Positions 1 through 7,599 of a stretch of DNA of 32,358 bases are shown in pieces. Both the position numbers and the translations under genes were made by a program. Origin of the DNA: an uncultured beta proteobacterium. GTDB lineage: Bacteria; Pseudomonadota; Gammaproteobacteria; Burkholderiales; Burkholderiaceae_C. Position 1 is the stretch's first letter. Each line of letters starts with the position of its first letter. The stretch spans positions 1 to 32,358 of the forward strand of contig CAIKLM010000011.1 in NCBI GenBank assembly GCA_903828235.1, given 5' to 3'. The notes below the pieces were generated by a model. That model did not search any database, was not told the origin of the DNA, and was given only the letters and a program-made list of their open reading frames with translations.

Positions 1-120
1 CAGCGCCGCCAGCAGCGCCAGCAGCGCCAGCACTGGCACGCAGCGGCCGGCGCGGGCGCGCGCGGCGGCGGGTGCCGCGGCAGGCGCCGCGGGGCAGGCA
101 CGAAGGGCAGCTTCAGGCAT
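1..120 (-). CDS. flgA: FlgA, N-terminal part only (P-ring assembly chaperone)
   Basis: This is the first 40 codons of a minus-strand gene that runs off the left edge. The ATG is at 118-120. The visible residues are a proline/alanine/arginine-rich n-region followed by a hydrophobic core (residues about 29-40, VPVLALLALLAAL), as in a secreted protein. No FlgA domain is inside the window. The call rests on position: in Burkholderiales flgA is divergent from flgB and encodes the periplasmic chaperone that helps FlgI form the P ring. The 153-bp gap at 121-273 would hold both divergent promoters. The long n-region leaves the exact start uncertain. An unrelated exported protein is possible but less likely. 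Confidence 0.6.
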   Translation of the reverse strand, partial: MPEAALRACPAAPAAAPAAARARAGRCVPVLALLALLAAL

Positions 121-273
121 GGGTGGGACTGTAGGCAGTCCGGGCTTGCGGCACCGCCCCGAAATGCCGGCACTTGATCCTGCTTTTCGGGCCACGGCCC
201 GGCGGCGCCCGTTCCAACAATGCCGCGACGAGATCGTCCTCGTGCGCATTCCCAGCCGCCGCGGCTGCCGCCC

Positions 274-672
274 ATGATCAACCGCCTCACCGACGCCCTC
301 GACTTCCACGGCCAGGCCCTGGTGCTGCGCGCCCAGCGGCAGCAACTGATCGCCGGCAACATCGCCAACGCCGACACGCCCGGCTACCAGGCGCGCGACT
401 TCGACTTCGCCTCGGCGCTGCGCGCCGCGCGCGGCGGCGGCGCCGCCGGCGAGGGGATCGCCCGCGACATCCTGACCCCGGGTGGCCGCCCGCAGCCCAC
501 GCTGCGCTACGTGCACCCGGCGCAGACCAACCTCGACGGCAACAGCGTCGACATGGACCGCGAACGCGCGAACTTCATGGACAACGCCCTGAAGTTCGAC
601 GCCACGCTGCGCTTCGTCAACGGCAACGTGCGCACCACACTCGACGCCATGAAGAGCCCGAACTCGCCGTGA
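274..672 (+). CDS. flgB: FlgB, proximal rod protein
   Basis: FlgB is a rod subunit of the flagellar basal body and is exported by the flagellar type III apparatus. The 132-residue product has the usual size. It carries the N-terminal rod/hook signature (IAGNIANADTPGYQARDFDF, about residues 24-43) and a C-terminal helix ending MDNALKFDATLRFVNGNVRTTL. I chose the ATG at 274 (MINRLTDALDF) because family members begin just before this helix. The in-frame ATG at 220 would add 18 arginine/proline-rich residues with no family counterpart. It is the first gene of the plus-strand flg series and lies 22 bp before flgC. Confidence 0.95.
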   Translation: MINRLTDALDFHGQALVLRAQRQQLIAGNIANADTPGYQARDFDFASALRAARGGGAAGEGIARDILTPGGRPQPTLRYVHPAQTNLDGNSVDMDRERANFMDNALKFDATLRFVNGNVRTTLDAMKSPNSP

Positions 673-694
673 CCCCCGCCGCAGGAGCCGACGC

Positions 695-1126
695 ATGAGC
701 ATGCTCAAGATCTTCGACGTGGCCAGCAGCGCCATCAGCGCGCAGAGCCAGCGCCTGAACGTCGTAGCCTCCAACCTCAGCAACGCCGACACCGTGGCCG
801 GCCCCGACGGCCAGGCCTACAAGGCGCGCCAGGTGGTGTTCCAGACCGCGCTGGTGGGCAGCCGCGACGCCTTCGTGCCCGCCACCGACACCAGCGCCGG
901 CGTGCGCGTGAGCACGGTCACCGAGAACAGCGCCCCCGGCCGCCGCGTGCACGACCCGCGCCACCCCAGCGCCGACGCCGAGGGCTACGTGACCTACAGC
1001 AACGTCAATCCCGTCGAGGAGATGGTGAACATGATCAGCGCCTCGCGCTCGTACCAGAACAGCGTCGAGGTGATGAACACCGCGCGCAGCCTGCTGCAGA
1101 AGACGCTGCAGATGGGGCAATCCTGA
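695..1126 (+). CDS. flgC: FlgC, proximal rod protein
   Basis: FlgC is a rod component stacked with FlgB, FlgF and FlgG. The product is 143 residues. It has the N-terminal flg_bb_rod motif (VVASNLSNADTVAGPDG, about residues 24-40) and the C-terminal FlgC/FlgE-type helix (NPVEEMVNMISASRSYQNSVEVMNT is split around residue 120). A clear Shine-Dalgarno AGGAG at 683-687 lies 7 bp before the ATG. The stop overlaps the flgD start by one base (TGATG at 1124-1128), which suggests translational coupling. Confidence 0.96.
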   Translation: MSMLKIFDVASSAISAQSQRLNVVASNLSNADTVAGPDGQAYKARQVVFQTALVGSRDAFVPATDTSAGVRVSTVTENSAPGRRVHDPRHPSADAEGYVTYSNVNPVEEMVNMISASRSYQNSVEVMNTARSLLQKTLQMGQS

Positions 1127-1785
1127 TGAGCGCGGTCAACGCCGCCGTCGCGGGCGCCAACCCCTTCGCCGCGCTGCCGGGCGCCGGGGCCGCCACCCCC
1201 ACCGCCAACGAGGCCGGCGGGGCCGATCGGTTCCTGAAGCTGCTGGTGACGCAGCTGCAGAACCAGGACCCGATGAACCCGATGGACAACGCGCAAATCA
1301 CGAGCCAGATGGCGCAGATCAACACCGTCACCGGCATCGAGAAGCTCAACGCCACCGTCGACGGGCTGAACACCCAGTTCGCGCAGCTGCAGGCGCTGTC
1401 GGGCGCCTCGCTCGTGGGCCGCGACATCACCGTGCGCGGCAACCGGCTGCAGCTCCAGGGAGGGCGCGCCGACGGCGGCTTCGAGCTCTCCCGCACCGCC
1501 GGCAGCGTGAAGGTGGAGGTCCTCAACGGCGCCGGCCGCGTCGTCGACACCCTCAACCTGGGCACCCAGGACGCCGGGCGCCACGGCTTCGCCTGGCGCG
1601 CCGCCTCGCTGCCCGACGGCGCCTACAGCTTCCGCGTCGTTGCCGCCCAGGGCACCCAGGTGGTGCCGGCCAGCCCGCTGATGCGCGACCGCGTCGAGGC
1701 GGTGCGCACCACCGGCAACACCCTCACGCTGGAGACCGCCTCCAGCGGCCTCGTCACCTGGCGCGACGTGCAGGGCTTCAACTGA
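1126..1785 (+). CDS. flgD: FlgD, hook-capping scaffold protein
   Basis: FlgD sits as a temporary cap on the growing hook and guides polymerisation of FlgE. The 219-residue product has the conserved N-terminal block (DRFLKLLVTQLQNQDPMNP, about residues 34-52), then TSQMAQINTVTGIEKLN. A C-terminal Tudor/Fn3-like hook-cap region follows (from about residue 95), including the GRHGFAWRAASLPDGAYSF stretch. It begins on the last base of the flgC stop and is followed 34 bp later by flgE. Confidence 0.95.
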   Translation: MSAVNAAVAGANPFAALPGAGAATPTANEAGGADRFLKLLVTQLQNQDPMNPMDNAQITSQMAQINTVTGIEKLNATVDGLNTQFAQLQALSGASLVGRDITVRGNRLQLQGGRADGGFELSRTAGSVKVEVLNGAGRVVDTLNLGTQDAGRHGFAWRAASLPDGAYSFRVVAAQGTQVVPASPLMRDRVEAVRTTGNTLTLETASSGLVTWRDVQGFN

Positions 1786-1819
1786 CACCCACTTCCACCG
1801 CGAACCGCAGGACATCGCC

Positions 1820-3082
1820 ATGAGCTTCCAGCAAGGCCTCTCCGGACTCAACGCCACCAGCAAGAACCTGCAGGTGATCGGCAACAACATCGCCAACGCC
1901 AACACCTACGGCACCAAGGTGTCGCGGGCCGAATTCAGCGACGTCTACGCCAACGCGCTCAACGGTGCCGGCGCCAACAGCGTGGGCATCGGCACCACCG
2001 TCACCACCGTCGCGCAGCAGTTCACGCAGGGCACCATCAAGATCACCGACAACCCCATGGACCTCGCGATCAACGGCGCCGGCTTCTTCCAGGTCGCGGG
2101 GCCGGACTCCGCCATCAGCTACACCCGCAACGGTCAGTTCAAGGTCGACCGCGAGGGCTACATCGTCAACAACGGCGGGCTGCGCCTGATGGGCTACGCC
2201 ACCGACGGCCTCGGCGGCGTGCTCCCCGGCGTGTCGGCGGCGCTGCAGCTGCCCACGGGCGGCATCGCGCCGGCGGCCACCTCGGCGATCGGGCTCGAGT
2301 TCAACCTGGACTCGCGATCGGCCGTCACGGTGCCTGGCACTGGCCCGGCCATCGACTTCGGCGACGCGCGCACCTACAACAACGCCACCTCGATGACCGT
2401 GTACGACCTGCAGGGCCGCGAGGTGGCCCTGACGTACTACTTCCAGAAGAGCGGCGACAACGCCTGGAACGTGTTCGCCACCGCCAACGGCAACACCGTG
2501 GCCGGCACCGCCGCCGCGCCGCTGCCGGTGACGACCATGACCTTCGCCGCCGACGGCAGCGCGCCGACGGCGCCCGCCGCGCCCGTGACCTTCAACATCC
2601 CGGCCACCACGCTGCCCGGCGGCGGCACCACCGAGGCCATCGCCGGCGTCGAGCTCGACCTGCTGTCGGCCACGCAGTTCGGTGCCTCCTTCGGCGTGAC
2701 CGACGCGACGCAGGACGGCTACGCCGCCGGCCAGCTGACCGCCATCGTGGTCGAGGGCGATGGCGTCGTCACCGCGCGCTACAGCAACGGCCGCGCCCAG
2801 GCGGCCGGCCAGATCGAGATCGCGAACTTCCGCAACCCGCAGGGCCTGCAGCCGCTGGGCGACAACCGCTGGGGCCGCACCAACGCCTCGGGCGAGGCCA
2901 TCCTGGGCGTGCCGGGGCAGGGCAACCTGGGTGTGCTGCAGGACGGTGCGCTCGAGGAGAGCAACATCGACCTGACCGGCGAGCTGGTGAACATGATCGT
3001 CGCGCAGCGCATCTACCAGGCCAACGCGCAGACCATCAAGACGCAGGACCAGGTGCTGCAGACCCTGGTCAACCTGAGATAA
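1820..3082 (+). CDS. flgE: FlgE, flagellar hook protein
   Basis: FlgE polymerises into the hook. The 420-residue product has the N-terminal rod/hook helix (MSFQQGLSGLNATSKNLQVI), a central FlgE D2-type domain (about residues 165-300), and the C-terminal helix LEESNIDLTGELVNMIVAQR followed by YQANAQTIKTQDQVLQTLVNL. Both helices form the D0 core in the family. An AGGA at about 1808-1811 precedes the ATG. One oddity is that the usual NANTVGFK-type stretch reads NANTYGTKVSRAEF here. A 100-bp gap with strong hairpins separates it from flgF. Confidence 0.96.
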   Translation: MSFQQGLSGLNATSKNLQVIGNNIANANTYGTKVSRAEFSDVYANALNGAGANSVGIGTTVTTVAQQFTQGTIKITDNPMDLAINGAGFFQVAGPDSAISYTRNGQFKVDREGYIVNNGGLRLMGYATDGLGGVLPGVSAALQLPTGGIAPAATSAIGLEFNLDSRSAVTVPGTGPAIDFGDARTYNNATSMTVYDLQGREVALTYYFQKSGDNAWNVFATANGNTVAGTAAAPLPVTTMTFAADGSAPTAPAAPVTFNIPATTLPGGGTTEAIAGVELDLLSATQFGASFGVTDATQDGYAAGQLTAIVVEGDGVVTARYSNGRAQAAGQIEIANFRNPQGLQPLGDNRWGRTNASGEAILGVPGQGNLGVLQDGALEESNIDLTGELVNMIVAQRIYQANAQTIKTQDQVLQTLVNLR

Positions 3083-3093
3083 GGCCCACCCCC

Positions 3094-3155
3094 GGAGCGG
3101 CTGACGCCGCTCCCCCTCAAGGGGGCACCGCCAGCGGCCCGGCAGCGCCGGTGCC
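3094..3155 (+). repeat. REP-like multi-hairpin intergenic element between flgE and flgF
   Basis: The gap holds three adjacent inverted repeats: GGAGCGGC/GCCGCTCC (3094-3101 with 3106-3113, loop TGAC), CCCCC/GGGGG (3112-3116 with 3121-3125, loop TCAA) and GGCACCG/CGGTGCC (3124-3130 with 3149-3155). From memory, strings of this kind are common dispersed intergenic elements in Burkholderiales genomes. There is no T tract, so it is not a standard terminator. It could attenuate transcription or stabilise the upstream mRNA 3' end. Confidence 0.5.
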
Positions 3156-3182
3156 GCGACGGCCGCTTGACCCGGAGCTCCA

Positions 3183-3917
3183 ATGGATCGACTCATCTAC
3201 CTCTCGATGGCCGGCGCGAAGGCCACGCTGCAGCGCCAGGACACGCTGGCCCACAACCTGGCCAACGCCTCGACGACGGGCTTCCGCGCCGAGATGCAGG
3301 CCTTCCGCGCTGTGCCGGTGCGCGGCGAGGGCGCCACGACGCGCGCCTACGTGCTGGAGAGCACCATCGGCCACGACACGCGGCCCGGCGCGATGCAGGC
3401 CACCGGGCGCAGCCTGGACGTGGCCATGCAGGGCAACGCCTGGCTGGCGGTGCAGGGCCTGGACGGCACGGAGGCCTACACCCGCGCCGGGGCGCTGGAG
3501 GTCAATGCCGAGGGCGTGCTGGTCACCCCGGCCGGGCTTCCGGTGCAGGGCGACGGCGGGCCGATCACGGTGGGGCTGAACGCCAAGGTCGAGATCGCCG
3601 CCGACGGCACCATGACCAGCACCGTGGGCAACGGGCGGCCACAGCCGGTGGGGCGGCTGAAGCTCGTCACGCCCGAGGCGCCGCTGGTGCGCGGCACCGA
3701 CGGGCTGTTCCGCGCCGGCGACGGCGCCGAGCTGCCGGCCGACGCCACCGCCCGCGTGAGCAGCGGCATGCTCGAGGGCTCCAACGTGAGCCCGGTGGAG
3801 ACGATGGTGGCGATGATCGCCGCGGCGCGCCAGTTCGAGCAGCAGATGAAGTCGCTGCAGGGCGCCGAGCAGCGCGAGCAGCAGGCGGCGCGCCTGCTGG
3901 CCCCCAGCGCCGGCTGA
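3183..3917 (+). CDS. flgF: FlgF, proximal rod protein
   Basis: FlgF is the rod subunit between the proximal rod and FlgG. The 244-residue product starts [20 protein letters not shown], the typical FlgF opening. It has the rod signature [20 protein letters not shown], a central FlgG/F beta domain ([19 protein letters not shown] and [18 protein letters not shown]), and the C-terminal helix [24 protein letters not shown] at 3174-3177 is a suitable ribosome-binding site. The gene is bounded by the hairpin repeat upstream and an intrinsic terminator downstream, which is unusual inside an flg operon. Confidence 0.95.
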   Translation: MDRLIYLSMAGAKATLQRQDTLAHNLANASTTGFRAEMQAFRAVPVRGEGATTRAYVLESTIGHDTRPGAMQATGRSLDVAMQGNAWLAVQGLDGTEAYTRAGALEVNAEGVLVTPAGLPVQGDGGPITVGLNAKVEIAADGTMTSTVGNGRPQPVGRLKLVTPEAPLVRGTDGLFRAGDGAELPADATARVSSGMLEGSNVSPVETMVAMIAAARQFEQQMKSLQGAEQREQQAARLLAPSAG

Positions 3918-3940
3918 GCGGCTGCGCTCCCCATCGAACT

Positions 3941-3963
3941 GGGCCCCTGTGGGGCCCTTTTTT
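3941..3963 (+). terminator. Rho-independent terminator between flgF and flgG
   Basis: A perfect 7-bp GC stem, GGGCCCC (3941-3947) and GGGGCCC (3951-3957) with loop TGT, is followed directly by six T residues (3958-3963). It starts 24 bp after the flgF stop. A smaller hairpin, GAGCG/CGCTC (3916-3920 with 3925-3929), precedes it. This is the clearest terminator in the window and lies inside what is normally one transcription unit. Confidence 0.85.
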
Positions 3964-3978
3964 CGCCCATGCCCGGCC

Positions 3979-4004
3979 TCAAGTCCGCCGGAACATGCGA
4001 GTCA
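3979..4004 (+). promoter_or_regulatory. Possible weak FliA-type promoter upstream of flgG
   Basis: TCAAGTCC at 3979-3986 matches the -35 form seen in the better FliA promoters of this window. The -10 at the expected distance is poor: GCGAGTCA at 3997-4004 has only about 4 of 8 matches to GCCGATAA, with a 10-bp gap. It is listed because it falls between the terminator and flgG, where a promoter would be needed. Confidence 0.22.
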
Positions 4005-4029
4005 TCGACAAGGCCCGAGGCGCCGCATC

Positions 4030-4812
4030 ATGATTCGCTCACTCTGGATCGCCAAGACCGGCATGGAGGGCCAGCAGACCAAGCTGGACGCCATCTCCAA
4101 CAACCTCGCCAACGTGGGCACCAACGGCTTCAAGCGCGCCGGGGTGCAGTTCGAGGACCTGATGTACCAGAACCTGCGCGCCGCCGGCTCGGCCACGACC
4201 GAGCAGACGACGCTGCCCACCGGCCTGCAGGTCGGCCTGGGCGTGCGCGCGGCCTCGGCCACGCGCAACTTCCAGCAGGGCGCGCTGCAGCAGACGGGCA
4301 ACGCCTTCGACCTGGCCATCAAGGGCCAGGGCTTCTTCCAGATCGCGCTGCCCGACGGCACCACCGGCTACACGCGCGACGGCGCCTTCCAGGTCGACGC
4401 CAATGGGCAGCTGGTCACCAACGCCGGCTACGCCGTGCAGCCGGGCATCACCGTGCCAGCCAACGCCGTGTCGGTGTCGGTGGCCGCCGACGGCACCGTC
4501 AGCGCCACGCTGCCCGGGCAGACGGCGCCGCAGGGCCTGGGGCAGCTGCAGCTGGCCTCGTTCGTGAACCCGGCCGGCCTGGAAAGCCGCGGCGGCAACC
4601 TGTTCGCCGAGACCGCCTCCAGCGGTGCGCCGCAAACCGGGGCGCCCACGGCCAACGGCCTGGGCGCGCTGCAGAGCGGCTTCGTCGAGGGCAGCAACGT
4701 CAATGTCGTGGAAGAGCTGGTGAGCATGATCGCCACGCAGCGCGCCTACGAGCTCAACTCCAAGGCCATCCAGACCTCCGACCAGATGCTGCAGCGGCTG
4801 GGGCAGCTGTGA
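4030..4812 (+). CDS. flgG: FlgG, distal rod protein
   Basis: FlgG forms the distal rod that crosses the P and L rings. The product is 260 residues, the canonical length. It starts [20 protein letters not shown] and has the [20 protein letters not shown] signature. A rod-specific segment follows ([20 protein letters not shown]), then the C-terminal helix [20 protein letters not shown]. The ATG at 4030 is fixed by the family's invariant N terminus; upstream in-frame codons would only add unrelated sequence. The stop overlaps the flgH ATG by one base. Confidence 0.97.
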   Translation: MIRSLWIAKTGMEGQQTKLDAISNNLANVGTNGFKRAGVQFEDLMYQNLRAAGSATTEQTTLPTGLQVGLGVRAASATRNFQQGALQQTGNAFDLAIKGQGFFQIALPDGTTGYTRDGAFQVDANGQLVTNAGYAVQPGITVPANAVSVSVAADGTVSATLPGQTAPQGLGQLQLASFVNPAGLESRGGNLFAETASSGAPQTGAPTANGLGALQSGFVEGSNVNVVEELVSMIATQRAYELNSKAIQTSDQMLQRLGQL

Positions 4813-5480
4813 TGCGGGCCACCGCCTCGCTGCTGCTGGCCGCGGCGCTGCTGCCGGGCTGCGCCTACGTGGGCCCGCACGTCGACGTCGGCGACACCAA
4901 GCCCCTGGCGCCGGCGCCCGAGCCCGCCGCGGCGGGACCGGCCACGGGCAGCATCTTCAGCTCCGGCGCCTACCGGCCGCTGTTCGAGGACCACCGCGCG
5001 CGGCTGGTGGGCGACACGCTCACCGTGAACATCGTCGAGCGCGTCAGCGCCACCGCGTCCAGCACCAGCACGGTCGAGCGCGCCGGCGGGATGTCCGGCG
5101 GCATCACCGCGCTGCCCGGCATCGCCCCGAACGCGCTGCGCCGCGCCACGGCCGACGCCAACCTCTCGTCCACGGCCGAGGGCAGCGGCAGCACCGAGAA
5201 CCGCAACGAGTTCAGCGGCAAGATCACCGTCGTCGTGCGCCAGGTGCTGCCCAACGGCCACCTCCTCGTCACCGGCGAGAAGCAGATCGGCGTCAACCAG
5301 AACATCGACGTGCTGCGCTTCTCCGGCCAGGTCGACCCGCGCGCCATCCAGCCCGGCAACAGCGTGCCCAGCGCGGCCATCGCCAACGTGCGCCTGGAGC
5401 AGCGCGGCCGCGGCGCCGCCGCCGAGGCCCAGGCGATGGGCTGGCTGCAGCGCTTCTTCCTCAACGTGCTCCCGATCTGA
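4812..5480 (+). CDS. flgH: FlgH, L-ring lipoprotein
   Basis: FlgH builds the L ring in the outer membrane. The 222-residue precursor has a signal peptide with a lipobox ending ALLPGC, so Cys17 should be the lipidated first residue of the mature protein. Family blocks follow: the PLFEDHRARLVGDTLTVNI stretch, the NEFSGKITVVVRQVLPNGHL stretch and VTGEKQIGVNQ. The C terminus GWLQRFFLNVLPI is typical of the family. It overlaps flgG by one base and lies 3 bp before flgI. Confidence 0.96.
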   Translation: MRATASLLLAAALLPGCAYVGPHVDVGDTKPLAPAPEPAAAGPATGSIFSSGAYRPLFEDHRARLVGDTLTVNIVERVSATASSTSTVERAGGMSGGITALPGIAPNALRRATADANLSSTAEGSGSTENRNEFSGKITVVVRQVLPNGHLLVTGEKQIGVNQNIDVLRFSGQVDPRAIQPGNSVPSAAIANVRLEQRGRGAAAEAQAMGWLQRFFLNVLPI

Positions 5481-5483
5481 GTC

Positions 5484-6647
5484 ATGCGACCCGACCACCA
5501 CCCCGACCGCCTGATGCGCTGGACGCTCGTCATCGCCGCGCTGGCCGCCAGCACCGCCGTCTGGTGGCCCGCGCCCGCCGGCGCCGCGGCCGCCGCGCCG
5601 GCCTCCACCCAGCGCATCAAGGAGCTGGCCGCCGTGCAGGGCGTGCGCAGCAACCAGCTGCTGGGCTACGGCCTCGTCGTGGGCCTGGACGGCACGGGCG
5701 ACCAGGCCACGCAGTCGCCCAACACCACGCAGAGCCTGCAGTCGCTGCTGCAGCAGCTGGGCGTGACGCTGCCGGCCGGCACCAGCCTGTCGCCGCGCAA
5801 CGTGGCCGCGGTGCTGGTGACGGCGCAGCTGCCGCCGTTCGCGCAGCCGGGGCAGGCCATCGACGTCACCGTCAGCTCGATGGGCAATGCCAAGAGCCTG
5901 CGCGGCGGCACGCTGATCGCCACGCCGCTGAAGGGCGCCGACGGCCAGATCTACGCGCTGGCTCAGGGCAACCTGCTGGTGGGCGGTGCCGGCGCCAGCG
6001 CCGGCGGCAGCAAGGTGCAGATCAACCACCTGTCGGCCGGCCGCATTCCCGACGGCGCCACGGTGGAGCGCAGCGTGCCCACGCCGCTGCTGGAGGGCGA
6101 CGCGCTCACGCTGGGCGTCAGGGCCAGCGACTTCGCCACCGCCTCGGCCATCGCCGAGGCCATCAACCGCGCGCACGGCGACGACACCGCCGAGGCGCTG
6201 GACGGCCGCAGCGTGCGCGTGAGGATGCCCGCGCAGCCCGGCGCCCGCCTGGCCTTCCTGGCGCAGATCGAGAACCTGCCGGTGGCGCTGGCGCGGCCGG
6301 CCGCGCGCGTGGTGCTCAACGCGCGCACCGGCTCGATCATCGTCAACGACGCCGTCACGCTGGGCCCCTGCGCGGTGGCGCACGGCAACCTGTCGGTCAC
6401 CATCAGCACCACGCCGCTGGTGAGCCAGCCCAACGCGCTGGCCGGCGGCAACACGGTGCAGGCCGAGCGCAGCGACATCGCCATCTCGCAGCAGGGCGGC
6501 TCGCTGATCACGCTGCCGGCCAGCGCCCGGCTGGCCGACGTGGTCAAGGCCCTCAACTCGCTGGGCGCCACGCCCATGGACCTGCTGGCCATCCTGCAGG
6601 CCATGAAGACCGCCGGCGCGCTGAACGCCGAGATCGAGGTCATCTGA
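5484..6647 (+). CDS. flgI: FlgI, P-ring protein
   Basis: FlgI forms the periplasmic P ring around the rod, with help from FlgA. The product is 387 residues including a signal peptide (core about residues 12-30). The mature part begins with the conserved RIKELAAVQGVRSNQLLGYG and LVVGLDGTGDQ. Near the C terminus are ARVVLNARTGSIIVNDAV, AVAHGNLSVTI and LVKALNSLGATPMDLLAIL-type sequence, as in the family. The ATG at 5514 (MRWTLVIAALAAS) would give a more ordinary signal peptide; 5484 was kept because it sits 3 bp after flgH. A Cys in the GPCAVAH stretch is unusual. Confidence 0.95.
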   Translation: MRPDHHPDRLMRWTLVIAALAASTAVWWPAPAGAAAAAPASTQRIKELAAVQGVRSNQLLGYGLVVGLDGTGDQATQSPNTTQSLQSLLQQLGVTLPAGTSLSPRNVAAVLVTAQLPPFAQPGQAIDVTVSSMGNAKSLRGGTLIATPLKGADGQIYALAQGNLLVGGAGASAGGSKVQINHLSAGRIPDGATVERSVPTPLLEGDALTLGVRASDFATASAIAEAINRAHGDDTAEALDGRSVRVRMPAQPGARLAFLAQIENLPVALARPAARVVLNARTGSIIVNDAVTLGPCAVAHGNLSVTISTTPLVSQPNALAGGNTVQAERSDIAISQQGGSLITLPASARLADVVKALNSLGATPMDLLAILQAMKTAGALNAEIEVI

Positions 6648-6649
6648 CC

Positions 6650-7585
6650 ATGGCCGCCGTGCCCTCCCTGGCCCATGCGCAGGCGTCGGTGCCCACCGGG
6701 CTGGCCGGCGACGCGCGCTCGCTCGACGCCCTGCGCGGCCGCGCCGCCGCCGACCCCCGCGGCGCCGTCCGCGAGGCCTCGCGGCAATTCGAGGCCCTGT
6801 TCATGAACGAGCTCATGAAGTCCATGCGCGCCACGGCGCTGGAGGCCGACGACGGCAGCGGCAGCCTGTCGGGCCGCAACGTGTCGACCTCGATGCTCGA
6901 CGGGCAGTTCGCGCTGCAGCTCTCCGGGCGGATGGGCGGGCTGTCCGAGGCCATCCAGCGCCAGCTCGAGCGCCAGATGGGCCTGTCCCCGGGCCCGATC
7001 CCGGTGACGGGCAGCGCCAACAACACGCCCGCGCAACTGGCCGCGCAGCCGCAGCCGGTGCGCGTGCCGCAGACCGGCGCCGCCGGCTTCGTGCAGCAGC
7101 ACATGGACGCGGCGCAGCGCGCGCAGGCCGAGACGGGCATCCCGGCGGCGTTCATGGTGTCGCAGGCGGCGCTGGAAACGGGCTGGGGCCGCCGGGAGAT
7201 CCGCCACGCCGACGGCTCGCCGAGCTTCAACCTGTTCGGCATCAAGGCCGGCGCGGGCTGGAAGGGGCCGGTGGCGGAAGTCGTCACCACCGAGTACATC
7301 GACGGCCGGCCGCAGAAGGTGACGGCGAAGTTCCGCGCCTACGGCAGCTATGCCGAGAGCTTCGCCGACTACGCGCGGCTGATGACGCAGAGCCCGCGCT
7401 ATGCCGCCGCCACGCAGGCGGTGGCCGCGCAGTCGCGCGGCGCCGCCGCCGGCGACGCCACGCACGCGGCGCGCTTCGCGAACGGCCTGCAGCAGGCCGG
7501 CTACGCCACCGACCCGGCCTACGCCGAGAAGCTCACGCGCGTGATCAACACCACGCTGCGGCTGCAGCGCTCGCTGGCGGCCTGA
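6650..7585 (+). CDS. flgJ: FlgJ, rod cap with peptidoglycan hydrolase domain
   Basis: FlgJ caps the growing rod and cuts the peptidoglycan so the rod can pass. The 311-residue product is the two-domain form. The N-terminal rod-binding domain spans about residues 35-105 and includes EASRQFEALFMNELMKSMR. The C-terminal glucosaminidase-family muramidase domain spans about 145-308. The catalytic glutamate is probably Glu176 in SQAALETGWG, followed by FNLFGIKAGAGWKG and a TTEYIDG stretch that may supply the second acid. It starts 2 bp after the flgI stop. Confidence 0.95.
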   Translation: MAAVPSLAHAQASVPTGLAGDARSLDALRGRAAADPRGAVREASRQFEALFMNELMKSMRATALEADDGSGSLSGRNVSTSMLDGQFALQLSGRMGGLSEAIQRQLERQMGLSPGPIPVTGSANNTPAQLAAQPQPVRVPQTGAAGFVQQHMDAAQRAQAETGIPAAFMVSQAALETGWGRREIRHADGSPSFNLFGIKAGAGWKGPVAEVVTTEYIDGRPQKVTAKFRAYGSYAESFADYARLMTQSPRYAAATQAVAAQSRGAAAGDATHAARFANGLQQAGYATDPAYAEKLTRVINTTLRLQRSLAA

Positions 7586-7599
7586 AGGAGCACCTGGGC

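Noticed and set aside
145-178. FliA-like promoter on the minus strand for flgA (TCAAGTGC from 178 downward)
   Set aside because: The -35 resembles others in the window, but the -10 position reads GGCGGTGC, with only about half of the positions matching.
168-184. Sigma-54-like promoter CGGCAC...TGCT upstream of flgB
   Set aside because: The GG (169-170) and GC (182-183) pairs are 11 bases apart instead of the required 10, and the first T of TGGCAC is missing.
3167-4033. Long plus-strand frame overlapping flgF in another reading frame
   Set aside because: Arg/Gly/Ala-rich shadow of flgF, which has full family motifs in its own frame.
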